Positions 1 through 6,564 are shown, counted from the first letter of the stretch. The stretch: 10,453 nt of DNA from Parachlamydiales bacterium (GCA_020050175.1 JAGVKY010000118.1:1-10453); one strand, 5' to 3'. Translations and numbers: made by a program. The notes: generated by a model from the letters alone, not told the origin.

Positions 1-89
1 AGGTTGCCTCAACTTTTTATTTCCCTCAACATACTTCCGCTCTTTTCTCTGCCTTCACAACTGCCTAGAGGGACTTATGCAACAACGCC
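1..89. mobile_element. Terminal fragment of a probable insertion sequence (IS5/IS6-type tip)
   Basis: Read on the minus strand from position 89, the sequence begins GGCGTTGTTGCATAAGTC. This resembles the GGC-x-x-TGTTGCA(T/A)AA terminal repeats typical of IS5-family (IS903-like) and IS6-family elements. Homology of the neighbouring DUF692 gene stops exactly where this tip begins, as expected if the element inserted into that gene. One plus-strand frame stays open from position 3 and ends with a TAG at 66-68, about 20 bases inside the tip. It could be the last residues of a transposase, but it is too short to recognise. The opposite end and the target duplication lie outside the window, so family and orientation are unproven. 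The exact boundary could be off by a base or two. Confidence 0.5.
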
Positions 90-821
90 TGATACAGGAC
101 CAATTTTGGAGATAATTTTACCGTACAGTTCCCAAACGGGATCGCATACATAATTATCGTGAGTGTCCAGTACATAATCGCCATGGTCAGTATGGCCTGC
201 TAAATGGATCTGAATGACTTTTTCAAGAGGAATATTTTCGTAATAAGACTTTGGATCAAAATTGTGATTGCGGCTTGAAACATAAATATTATTGACGTCA
301 AGCATCATAAAAATATTAGCTTTTTCTACGACAGCTGAATAAAATTCCCATTCTGGCATTTGATCACATTGAAATGAGACATAAGAAGAGAGATTTTCAA
401 GTGCAAAAGGGATTTCGAGATAATCTTGAACAATTCTAGCTCTTTCGGAGACATAATCGATGACTTCTTTAGTGTAGGGCAAAGGGAGAAGATCGTGAAA
501 ATGGGCTCCCTCCAAATGCCCCCAACACAAATGGTCAGAAATCCAGGGAGTTTTTGTTTTACGTGCCAGGTTTTTAAGTTTTTTCAGATATGAAAAATTT
601 AAGGAGTCTGGACTTCCAATGGCAAGAGAGACTCCATGCTGGACCACTCGGTAATTTTGAAGGATAAGTTCGAGGATTTCAAGAGGGCGTCCCCCTTCTA
701 CCATGAAATTTTCACTAATAATTTCAAACCAATCAATCGAAGGTTTGGTACGAAGGATTTCTTCATAGTGATCGGGACGCAGCCCGATACCGATGCCTAA
801 ATTTTCCAAAGAAAGACCCAG
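75..821 (-). CDS. DUF692 / MNIO-family (multinuclear non-haem iron oxidative) enzyme, C-terminally truncated
   Basis: This is a DUF692 (UPF0276) TIM-barrel protein, the family of MbnB, TglH and ChrH. Characterised members bind two or three iron ions and oxidatively modify cysteines of small peptides. Numbered from the TTG at 809, candidate ligand motifs are present: HGVSLAIG (H58), SDH (D92, H93), HFHD (about 103-106), ENL (E138), DVNN (D171, N174), IHLAGH (H202, H206) and DTHD (D215, H217). The usual C-terminal segment, a (T/S)-h-I-E-W-D-type strand plus a helix, is missing. After GPVS the frame runs into the probable IS tip and stops at TAA (75-77). Length is 244-248 residues against roughly 280 for the family. 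The start is uncertain: AGGAG at 833-837 is followed by ATC (827), CTG (821) and only later TTG (809). It is the last gene of its operon. A DUF2063-type partner, common beside this family, may lie beyond the IS. It may be a pseudogene. Confidence 0.8.
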   Translation of the reverse strand: MGLSLENLGIGIGLRPDHYEEILRTKPSIDWFEIISENFMVEGGRPLEILELILQNYRVVQHGVSLAIGSPDSLNFSYLKKLKNLARKTKTPWISDHLCWGHLEGAHFHDLLPLPYTKEVIDYVSERARIVQDYLEIPFALENLSSYVSFQCDQMPEWEFYSAVVEKANIFMMLDVNNIYVSSRNHNFDPKSYYENIPLEKVIQIHLAGHTDHGDYVLDTHDNYVCDPVWELYGKIISKIGPVSGVVA

Positions 822-832
822 TTGGATTTTTA

Positions 833-837
833 CTCCT
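833..837 (-). promoter_or_regulatory. Ribosome-binding site of the DUF692 gene
   Basis: AGGAG on the minus strand lies in the 44-base gap after the mtaB stop. The best-spaced codon after it is ATC (827-825, five bases), then CTG (821, 11 bases) and TTG (809, 23 bases). No ATG or GTG is available in frame, so this site raises doubt about how the gene starts. Confidence 0.5.
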
Positions 838-853
838 GGTTACCACTAGGCTT

Positions 854-2074
854 CTATTTTGGCAATGTTATACCTTTAAGAGTGGTGGGAGTATTTGCAA
901 CTATCTGAACTGCAATAAGTGTATTGCGAGGAGGGAAGGGGTTTTCTATTTCAACAGGAAGAAAATTAGCTGTATGTCCTTTACCTTCATGTCCTTCTGT
1001 AAGCACCTCTAGTTTAAGACCTACATAGGGCTCCCTCTGGAGAAAAGCAATTTCATTAGCTTTTTCTAGAACTTCCTTTTTTCTTCGCTGCTTGATGTCC
1101 TGGGGGACCTGGTTAGGATAAAGGGCTGCCCTTGTTCTTTGACGAGGGCTATAGGGAAACATGTGAACCTTTGCAAATCCTATCTCCTCAATGACCGAAA
1201 GTGTTTCTAGGTGATCCGCTTCTGTCTCACCTGGAAAACCAACAATCACATCGGTTGTGAAAGTAAAATCGGGAGCGACACGGCGAAGACGATGGCAAGT
1301 CTCTAAAAAGATTTGACGGGTGTATTTTCTGTTCATCCTTTTTAGGACAACATTTGAGCCTGATTGGAGAACGAGATGAAGCGAATGACAGGTAGTTTTG
1401 CCTTCTAAAATGGCCGAAGTTAGATTTTCATCGACCTCGTCAGGATCGATGGAGGAAATTCTAAGTCTTTTCAAGCCGGGGATCTTATCCACTTCTCTGA
1501 CAAGATTAGAGAGGCCTTCCTCAAAATCTCCAATATTGATCCCTGTTAATACAACCTCTTGAAAGCCATTGCCTATAAGCCCCTCCACTTCTTGAACGAC
1601 CTCAGGAATAGTTCGAGAACGAGAGCGACCTCTCACATATGGGATAACGCAGTAGGTACAAAAGGAGTTACACCCGTCCTGAACTTTGACAAAGGCTCTT
1701 GTGTGGCCTTCAAAACCCTCTATTTTAAAGGGGGTATGTTCAAGCTCGGGAAATAAGGGGGTTAGCAGCTCTTCCTTCTCATGATTTCGCTTTAGAATGT
1801 CCACAATGCCCGCATACCCCTCAGGGTCTCCGTCGACAGAACAGCCTGTAACTGCAATCTTGGCCGAAGGATTCTTTTTTTTAAGCTGCCTGACTTGTTG
1901 CCGACTCTCTTTATCGGCTGCATCGGTCACAGTGCATGTGTTAACAACACAGAGATCGGCCTCTTCAACACCCTCACATTCTTCCCATCCCATCGATGTA
2001 AGTTGCTGGCGATACCCCTCTGTTTCGTACTGGTTAGTTCTGCACCCTAAGGAGACTATTTTAAAACGGCTCAT
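854..2074 (-). CDS. mtaB: tRNA t6A37 methylthiotransferase MtaB
   Basis: This is a radical-SAM methylthiotransferase of the MiaB/MtaB/RimO family. MtaB adds a methylthio group to C2 of N6-threonylcarbamoyladenosine at tRNA position 37, giving ms2t6A, in the cytoplasm. The N-terminal UPF0004 domain (about 1-105) carries the three cysteines for the auxiliary 4Fe-4S cluster: C11 in LGCRTNQYE, C47 in NTCTVT and C78 in TGC. The radical-SAM CxxxCxxC motif is C135, C139, C142 in QDGCNSFCTYCVIPYVRG, closer to MtaB than to MiaB or RimO. GFPGE and the LQSGS motif follow, and residues from about 345 to 406 fit a TRAM RNA-binding domain. The length of 406 is normal for the family. The start ATG overlaps the hflX stop as ATGA, with GAGGA just upstream, so translation is probably coupled to hflX. 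The neighbouring hflX gives this operon a ribosome/tRNA theme. Confidence 0.93.
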   Translation of the reverse strand: MSRFKIVSLGCRTNQYETEGYRQQLTSMGWEECEGVEEADLCVVNTCTVTDAADKESRQQVRQLKKKNPSAKIAVTGCSVDGDPEGYAGIVDILKRNHEKEELLTPLFPELEHTPFKIEGFEGHTRAFVKVQDGCNSFCTYCVIPYVRGRSRSRTIPEVVQEVEGLIGNGFQEVVLTGINIGDFEEGLSNLVREVDKIPGLKRLRISSIDPDEVDENLTSAILEGKTTCHSLHLVLQSGSNVVLKRMNRKYTRQIFLETCHRLRRVAPDFTFTTDVIVGFPGETEADHLETLSVIEEIGFAKVHMFPYSPRQRTRAALYPNQVPQDIKQRRKKEVLEKANEIAFLQREPYVGLKLEVLTEGHEGKGHTANFLPVEIENPFPPRNTLIAVQIVANTPTTLKGITLPK

Positions 2075-3363
2075 TCCTCAACACGGTAATTATCATATCT
2101 GCCGGAGGCTGACCTCGGCAGTTCGAGATGGAGGATGACATCATTTTCTTCATATTCTTTTTTAAGCAGGGTTCCAATGCGCATTAGCTCGCTTGCTATT
2201 TTAAAATCACTTTGAGGGATCCGGAAAGTGCCCTGTTCCCTAAGCGATTTAAGCTCCTGCTCCATGAAAGAAAAAAGATCATCAAATCCCTCTCTTTGAA
2301 GGGCCGAGATCATAACATGTTTTGGAAATTCAATCTTTAGCTTCTGAAGTTTTTTTGGATCTTCGCACTTGTCGATTTTATTAAAGACAAAGATCCTAGG
2401 CTTCTCGCCGGCTCCGAGCTCTTCGAGGACCGACTCAGTCGTATTGGCTTGTTCTTCTGCAAGGGGATGGCTTGCATCGACTAAATGTAGAAGGATATCT
2501 GCTTCGAGAGATTCTTCGAGTGTACTTTTGAAAGCCGCCACCAAAAGGTGGGGGAGCTTTCGGATAAACCCAACGGTATCAACCAAAAGAATTTCCTGTT
2601 GATTACCGAGTGTTAACCTTCGAGTTGTCGTGTCAAGGGTAGCAAAGAGCTTATCTTCAACAAAAACATCAGCCCCAGTTAGCGCATTTAAGAGGGTCGA
2701 TTTGCCTGCATTCGTGTACCCAACAATCGCAAATGTCGGAATATGACTCCTTTTTCTGTCTCTTCTCTGGACTTCCCGTATCGCCGTAACATCGTCGATT
2801 TCCCGTCTGATCTTTGTAATTTCATCTTTTAAGATCCGGCGATCGATTTCGATCTGTTTCTCCCCTTCTCCCTTGAGATAAGCGCCCCCGCCTCCGCCGC
2901 CCGTCCCTCTTTGACGAGATAGGTGGGTCCAAAGTCTCGTCAGCCTTGGAAGTTGGTATGTCTTACTGGCAAGCTCAATCTGAAGACGGGCCTCTCTTGT
3001 CCGTGCACGTTCGGCAAAAACCCCCAAAATAATCTCTGTACGGTCGAGAACACGGCATTTAAAGGCCGTTTCGAGGTTCCTTTGTTGCGCTGGAGTGACC
3101 TCATCATCGAGAATGACAAGATCGATTTTTTCGTTTTTTACCCGTTCGACAAACTCTTCGAGTTTACCTGTAGAGATGTAAGTCGCAGAGTTGATCTCGC
3201 GCAAATAGACAGCCTCTTTGGCTTTGATCTCCACTCCAAAAGTTTCAGAGAGGAGCTCTAGCTCTTCCAAGTGCTCGAGACTTATCGGCTTATGGTTAGA
3301 TTGGTGATAGAAAGAGAGAATTAGGGCAGTGGACAGTCTCTCTTCTTGTGTAGGAAAAATCAT
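2071..3363 (-). CDS. hflX: Ribosome-associated GTPase HflX
   Basis: HflX is a conserved GTPase that binds 50S/70S ribosomes and helps split stalled ribosomes. The N-terminal HflX domain covers about 20-130 and includes STGKLEEF and ILDDEVTPAQQRNLE. A glycine-rich linker follows (153-160, after LSRQRGTGG), then a coiled-coil-like charged helix (about 165-205). The G domain has G1 GYTNAGKS at 215-222, the G2 threonine in the LDTTTR region, G3 DTVGF at 262-266, G4 NKID at 328-331 and G5 SAL at 353-355. At 430 residues it is full length. Its ATG overlaps the stop of the upstream hydrolase gene (ATGA) with no good ribosome-binding site, which suggests translational coupling. It overlaps mtaB in the same way downstream. 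From memory, hflX next to a phnP-like gene is a conserved chlamydial arrangement. Confidence 0.96.
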   Translation of the reverse strand: MIFPTQEERLSTALILSFYHQSNHKPISLEHLEELELLSETFGVEIKAKEAVYLREINSATYISTGKLEEFVERVKNEKIDLVILDDEVTPAQQRNLETAFKCRVLDRTEIILGVFAERARTREARLQIELASKTYQLPRLTRLWTHLSRQRGTGGGGGGAYLKGEGEKQIEIDRRILKDEITKIRREIDDVTAIREVQRRDRKRSHIPTFAIVGYTNAGKSTLLNALTGADVFVEDKLFATLDTTTRRLTLGNQQEILLVDTVGFIRKLPHLLVAAFKSTLEESLEADILLHLVDASHPLAEEQANTTESVLEELGAGEKPRIFVFNKIDKCEDPKKLQKLKIEFPKHVMISALQREGFDDLFSFMEQELKSLREQGTFRIPQSDFKIASELMRIGTLLKKEYEENDVILHLELPRSASGRYDNYRVEE

Positions 3364-4139
3364 GAGTGAATAGGGATTTCGAGCCCATCGTAAGCAAGAG
3401 CAAAACCAGAAGGAAGCCTGCGACTCCCTTCATCATGTCCGATCTCGTGAGCCATATGTGTAAAATAAGTTTTTTTAGCTCCAACAGTTTTGCCAAAAGC
3501 AACTGCCTCGTCTAGAGTAAGATGTAGAGGAGAAGACTCGTACCTAAGGGCGCTTACAACAAGTGTTTCAACCCCTTTTAGTCGTTCAAAAATAGAATCA
3601 TCGTAGTCTTTAAGATCGGTGACATAGGCAAAAGGTCCAAATCTTAGACCTGTCACTTCCATCCCCACCTGTAAATAAGAAAAGAACTCAATAGGAATAC
3701 CTAAAAAATCGATTTCCCCCTGTTGTGAGATAAGATTTAAATCAAATTTGGGTCGGAGGGAAGGATTGTTTTTATCTGGGGGAGAAAAAAGGTAGTTATA
3801 ACGATTTTTAAAGTCTTTGTAGGTTGCCTCTGACAGTAAGCAAGGGAGGGAATGATGATTCCTTAAAAACAAAGGACGAAGATCGTCTATTCCGCCAGAA
3901 TGATCTTGATGAGCATGGGTCCAAATGACTCCATCAAGACGAGTAAGCCCAATTCTCAAAGCTTGGTATCTGAAATCTGGGGAAGTGTCGATCAATATTA
4001 ACTTACCGCCGATATTGAGAAGAGCCGAGCAACGCAAACGGCGATCTTTGGGATTTGCAGAACGACAAACAGGGCAATCACACCCCACCATAGGAATGCC
4101 CATCGATGCTCCCGTCCCAAGAAAAAGACACGACCCCAT
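3360..4139 (-). CDS. PhnP-like metallo-beta-lactamase-fold hydrolase
   Basis: This is a cytoplasmic metal-dependent hydrolase of the PhnP/lipoyltransferase-associated branch of the metallo-beta-lactamase superfamily. The N-terminus has LGTGASMGIP followed by C20-D-C22-P-V-C25, the cysteine cluster that in E. coli PhnP holds a structural metal. The active-site motif is THAHQDH, giving metal ligands H75, H77, D79 and H80. Further ligands are probably the aspartate in YVTDLKD and the histidines of FTHMAHEIGHD near the C-terminus. E. coli PhnP is a cyclic phosphodiesterase in phosphonate use. No other phosphonate genes are seen here, so the substrate is unknown and the phnP symbol used in chlamydial genomes is by homology only. 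At 259 residues it is full length. The ATG overlaps the upstream stop (TAATG). GGAGGT lies about 12 bases before the start, a slightly long spacing. Confidence 0.88.
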   Translation of the reverse strand: MGSCLFLGTGASMGIPMVGCDCPVCRSANPKDRRLRCSALLNIGGKLILIDTSPDFRYQALRIGLTRLDGVIWTHAHQDHSGGIDDLRPLFLRNHHSLPCLLSEATYKDFKNRYNYLFSPPDKNNPSLRPKFDLNLISQQGEIDFLGIPIEFFSYLQVGMEVTGLRFGPFAYVTDLKDYDDSIFERLKGVETLVVSALRYESSPLHLTLDEAVAFGKTVGAKKTYFTHMAHEIGHDEGSRRLPSGFALAYDGLEIPIHS

Positions 4140-4702
4140 TATTTTTTTAAGACCTCCACTGCAAAGGGCAATATCCCCGAGTGGTTAAAATAGACCCACT
4201 CTCTATTAGATTGGTCGAGATGAAGATCAATACGGTAGCCATTGCCTGTAGAATTGAACTCTAAAGTCTGAAAAAGATCGACATCATTTTTTATCTCCCC
4301 CGCAGACCGTTGTTTTACAAAAAAGGCCAGTTTTGACAAAGATCCTTGATAAGAGCGCATTGTTTCATCGGAAGGTTTTAGATAACCCCGGTCGGCCTCA
4401 ATCTCCTCAAAAAATTTGGAATAGGGGTCCATATCCACTAGTCGCTCTTCCCATTTTTTTGTGTCAGAATTTAAAAAAGTAAAGTGGATCGAGTCTATCA
4501 AATAACTCGAAGAGCCTTCCCCTTTATCCAAACGGATCGCTCGGTTGCTCATTGTCTGAATTGTATCGGGAGAAAGAAGCACCTGGTAGGTGTACATTCT
4601 CTTTTCCCGATCGTCACCACCTTTGACCATCCAAAGAACAGCCAAAAGAGCAACAATGACTCCCGCGAATAAAACTGCTAAAAACTGCCAAATCTCTCTC
4701 AT
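4139..4702 (-). CDS. Membrane-anchored protein of unknown function, first gene of the hflX-mtaB operon
   Basis: I do not recognise this 187-residue protein. It starts with MREIWQF and has one hydrophobic segment at about 6-26, then K/D/R-rich residues. This fits an uncleaved N-terminal signal anchor with about 160 residues outside the cytoplasmic membrane. The remainder is acidic and polar, with no cysteine and no catalytic motif that I can name. Alternating hydrophobic residues in HFTFLN, GYRIDLHL and WVYFNHSGILPF suggest a beta-rich fold. Its stop overlaps the start of the PhnP-like gene (TAATG), so the two are probably translated together. The ATG at 4702 is the only sensible start, because the frame is closed a few codons upstream. 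Only a weak GAG precedes it. Confidence 0.75.
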   Translation of the reverse strand: MREIWQFLAVLFAGVIVALLAVLWMVKGGDDREKRMYTYQVLLSPDTIQTMSNRAIRLDKGEGSSSYLIDSIHFTFLNSDTKKWEERLVDMDPYSKFFEEIEADRGYLKPSDETMRSYQGSLSKLAFFVKQRSAGEIKNDVDLFQTLEFNSTGNGYRIDLHLDQSNREWVYFNHSGILPFAVEVLKK

Positions 4703-4872
4703 CTCTATCGCGAATTTACGCCAAATAACAAATTCCTGCTACTCGGAAAATTTCCGGCTAAAGCAATTATTAAAAGGTTAATTAAGGCTCTTTTTACATT
4801 CCTTATCTAAGTTTAATCTCAATTTAAAGTCTTAGTCTTAAAATTCTAGTAATAAAGCTGAGATTTATCATT
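4703..4872. other. Divergent AT-rich intergenic spacer
   Basis: These 170 bases separate the leftward hflX operon from the rightward SDR-like gene, so promoters in both directions should lie here. A near-palindrome with GGAAA/TTTCC arms lies at 4745-4757. TTAATTAA occurs near 4769-4776. TAAAAT (4839-4844) and TAATAA (4850-4855) could serve as -10 elements for the rightward gene, but neither has a convincing -35. No RNA gene or open frame is supported. Confidence 0.5.
4793..4822 (-). promoter_or_regulatory. Candidate sigma70-type promoter for the leftward operon
   Basis: On the minus strand TTGAGA (4822-4817, five of six to TTGACA) is separated by 18 bases from TGTAAA (4798-4793, four of six to TATAAT). 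It lies about 90 bases upstream of the ATG at 4702. It is the best pair I could find by eye in a very AT-rich spacer, where weak matches are expected by chance. Confidence 0.25.
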
Positions 4873-6123
4873 ATGACATCAATCCATAGGAGTTTACCTA
4901 AAGTTGTGTATGGCGGAGCCCGCCATTACCACCACGCCTCAAAACGAGAGGCTCATTTTGTTCACAATCCTGATCATGAGCATAATCACTATTACTCTAT
5001 TCCAAAAAAAGCAGTCATTATCACAGGGGCTACTGCTGAACTTGGAGGGAGTCTTATAAAGAAATCGCTTCATGATGGTTATCATGTGATTGCCTGTGTG
5101 AGAGATAAACATAAGTTCGAACAGAAGCATCCAATCAGGCATCGCCATCTTAAAGTGGTTGGTATTTCCACCCAAGGGGCTATCGATCCAAATACTTGGG
5201 AACAAATCGCCAAGGAAGCCGCTAAATCCCATCACTTTGTGGGTGTTATTAACACAATTGGTGGCGCTGTAGCTCCAAAGGGGCATACTCTTGATGATAT
5301 CAATAGTCGTCCTGCTGTTGCCTCAGCCATTGGCTTGAGGAAAGCACTTTCATTTTCTGGAGCTGAGGGCGCTTATGTTAACTTCTCCTCCATTGTACCT
5401 TCCATCATACCCGAGCATGAGTACGGTCAAGCACGCGCCAAAGCTGATGAACAAGTCATGGCAGAAGCGGGTGCACCTGCGATCGCCTTAAGACCGGGTC
5501 TTGTCTACACTGACATGGATGAAAATCGGATCGATAATGGACATGCTTTTTCTCCCGAGCAGTTAGCAAAACTACCGGTTAAATTTATCATCGGCTCCGG
5601 AAAACAGAAGATGCAGCCTGTTTATGCTGGTGATATGGTCCTCGCTGCAGTTAATAGTTTAGATTCGAAAGAATCAAAAATTATTAATGCTGTAGGCCAA
5701 GAAGTGGTGTCACAGGGTCAATTATTCGATTTTTTCCACGACCTAGTTAATCCAGGAACTTCAAGGCATCTTCGGATTTCAACAAGGATCATGAAAGTCA
5801 TGGCTCAGCATGTTCCTCACGGAAGACTTGCTCCTTACTCTGTAGCAGTTTTTGCCCACTTAGACGAAAACCCTTCGGCTGGTGTGTTCCCTTGGCAGCC
5901 TTTCGCTAAGGCCATCGGGAAAAAACCGGCGACGATGAGTAGCGTCTATCACAAAGATATTCATCGCCATCTTGTCGTAGCAAAGCCACCTCTATTGGAA
6001 TACACCGTCAAAGTGGCTCATGCTTTGTTCTCTTCGTCCGAATTCAGAAGGGATCTTAGCCACGCGGCAGTGGCCGATATCCACGACAAGTTCTTTGTTA
6101 GGAGTAAGCCAGTTACCCCCTAA
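4873..6123 (+). CDS. Atypical SDR / NAD-dependent epimerase-like protein with histidine-rich N-terminus
   Basis: This 416-residue protein is built on a Rossmann fold of the NAD(P)-binding, NmrA/NDUFA9-like atypical SDR type. The first 45 residues are an extension with nine histidines (5, 18, 20, 21, 28, 31, 35, 37, 39). Residues 47-60 form the first strand and dinucleotide loop, IITGATAELGG. The pattern is GxxAxxG, so the middle glycine of the usual GxxGxxG is alanine. NTIGG (127-131) takes the place of the NAG motif. Ser172/Ser173 and Tyr184 are followed by YGQARAK, so the YxxxK lysine is arginine (R188), with a lysine at 190. RPGLVYTD (207-214) is a family-typical strand. The C-terminal 130 residues are not recognised. 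Binding without classic dehydrogenase catalysis is plausible, and the substrate is unknown. The gene stands alone between two operons, has a weak ribosome-binding site (GAG about 10 bases upstream), and is closed by a strong terminator. Confidence 0.82.
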   Translation: MTSIHRSLPKVVYGGARHYHHASKREAHFVHNPDHEHNHYYSIPKKAVIITGATAELGGSLIKKSLHDGYHVIACVRDKHKFEQKHPIRHRHLKVVGISTQGAIDPNTWEQIAKEAAKSHHFVGVINTIGGAVAPKGHTLDDINSRPAVASAIGLRKALSFSGAEGAYVNFSSIVPSIIPEHEYGQARAKADEQVMAEAGAPAIALRPGLVYTDMDENRIDNGHAFSPEQLAKLPVKFIIGSGKQKMQPVYAGDMVLAAVNSLDSKESKIINAVGQEVVSQGQLFDFFHDLVNPGTSRHLRISTRIMKVMAQHVPHGRLAPYSVAVFAHLDENPSAGVFPWQPFAKAIGKKPATMSSVYHKDIHRHLVVAKPPLLEYTVKVAHALFSSSEFRRDLSHAAVADIHDKFFVRSKPVTP

Positions 6124-6127
6124 AGTT

Positions 6128-6172
6128 AAAAAGACCTCAGCCAAGCGTTTTTAGCTTGTGTGGGGTCTTTTT
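6128..6172 (+). terminator. Intrinsic terminator of the SDR-like gene
   Basis: The transcript can form a long hairpin. AAAAAGACCTCA (6128-6139) pairs with the right arm ending GGGGTCTTTTT (including one U-G pair). Inside lie a two-base internal mismatch and a perfect CAAGC/GCTTG stem closing a seven-base loop (6147-6153). The right arm ends in five T. It starts four bases after the stop codon, so it terminates this gene alone. Confidence 0.9.
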
Positions 6173-6199
6173 CATTGACTGGGGTATTTCAGGAATAAG

Positions 6200-6235
6200 A
6201 GGAAAGATGATTTCCTGCTAAGAAGGGACCTTCTT
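6200..6235. repeat. Two tandem short inverted repeats
   Basis: AGGAAA-GATGA-TTTCCT (6200-6216) is directly followed by AAGAAGG-GA-CCTTCTT (6220-6235). Both are perfect inverted repeats. They lie between the SDR terminator and the 3' end of the small leftward gene. Neither is followed by a T run on either strand, so they do not look like classical terminators. They may instead form 3' stem-loops or a protein site. Confidence 0.5.
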
Positions 6236-6259
6236 CAGTCCAAAAATTTGATTGAGCGA

Positions 6260-6508
6260 CTACTTTACCCTACGATTTTGGCCGCGTGGGCTTTGTTCGA
6301 GTTTTTTTAGTTGATCTGCTAAATTCTTCCAACGTAGGCGGTCTAACTCTTTTTCGGTGACCCATTTAACTGTTCGTTGTGCAGTTTTTGAAGGTGAGTT
6401 TAAAAAAGGAGGAATGAAATCCTTTATTCTTTCAACCAGATGAGGCAGAAAGCTCCGAATCTCGGTTAAGAAACCTGAACATCTTAGCAATCCTATGGGT
6501 GTTATCAT
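6260..6508 (-). CDS. Small basic hypothetical protein (82 aa)
   Basis: I do not recognise this protein. Gene status rests mainly on a near-perfect Shine-Dalgarno sequence, AAGGAG (6520-6515), six bases before the ATG, and on a TATAAT box at 6544-6539, about 30 bases before the start. The N-terminal half has proline-separated amphipathic segments (residues about 14-37). The C-terminal half is very basic and helical-looking, with TEKELDRLRWKNLADQLKKLE and an RGQNRR tail. It has one cysteine, no signal peptide and no membrane segment. It stands alone, facing away from the FAD oxidoreductase gene. Nucleic-acid binding is a guess from charge only. Confidence 0.6.
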   Translation of the reverse strand: MITPIGLLRCSGFLTEIRSFLPHLVERIKDFIPPFLNSPSKTAQRTVKWVTEKELDRLRWKNLADQLKKLEQSPRGQNRRVK

Positions 6509-6514
6509 CTTTAT

Positions 6515-6520
6515 CTCCTT
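6515..6520 (-). promoter_or_regulatory. Strong ribosome-binding site of the 82-aa gene
   Basis: The minus strand reads AAGGAG, six bases before the ATG at 6508. This is one of the best Shine-Dalgarno matches in the window and fixes the start of the small leftward gene. Confidence 0.75.
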
Positions 6521-6538
6521 AGATAGGAAATCAATAAT

Positions 6539-6544
6539 ATTATA
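6539..6544 (-). promoter_or_regulatory. Candidate -10 box (TATAAT) for the 82-aa gene
   Basis: A consensus TATAAT lies on the minus strand 30 bases before the ATG at 6508. No matching -35 is visible at 16-19 bases; the best is TTCATT, three of six. On the other strand, overlapping TATAGT (6541-6546) could be the -10 of the FAD oxidoreductase gene. If both are used, the two divergent promoters overlap in this 56-base spacer. Confidence 0.4.
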
Positions 6545-6564
6545 GTATTTGTTAATTATTTCGA

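Noticed and set aside
1797..2138. 113-codon plus-strand open frame opposite mtaB/hflX
   Set aside because: It lies entirely antisense to the strongly supported mtaB and hflX genes, has no recognisable domain, and is best explained as a shadow frame.
2536..2551. CCACC-AAAA-GGTGG hairpin
   Set aside because: It lies inside hflX coding sequence with no T run; a chance stem.
2923..3261. 112-codon plus-strand open frame opposite hflX
   Set aside because: It is antisense to the conserved HflX N-terminal domain and has no family features.
4939..5286. 115-codon minus-strand open frame inside the SDR-like gene
   Set aside because: It is antisense to the clear Rossmann-fold coding sequence and shows no motif of its own.
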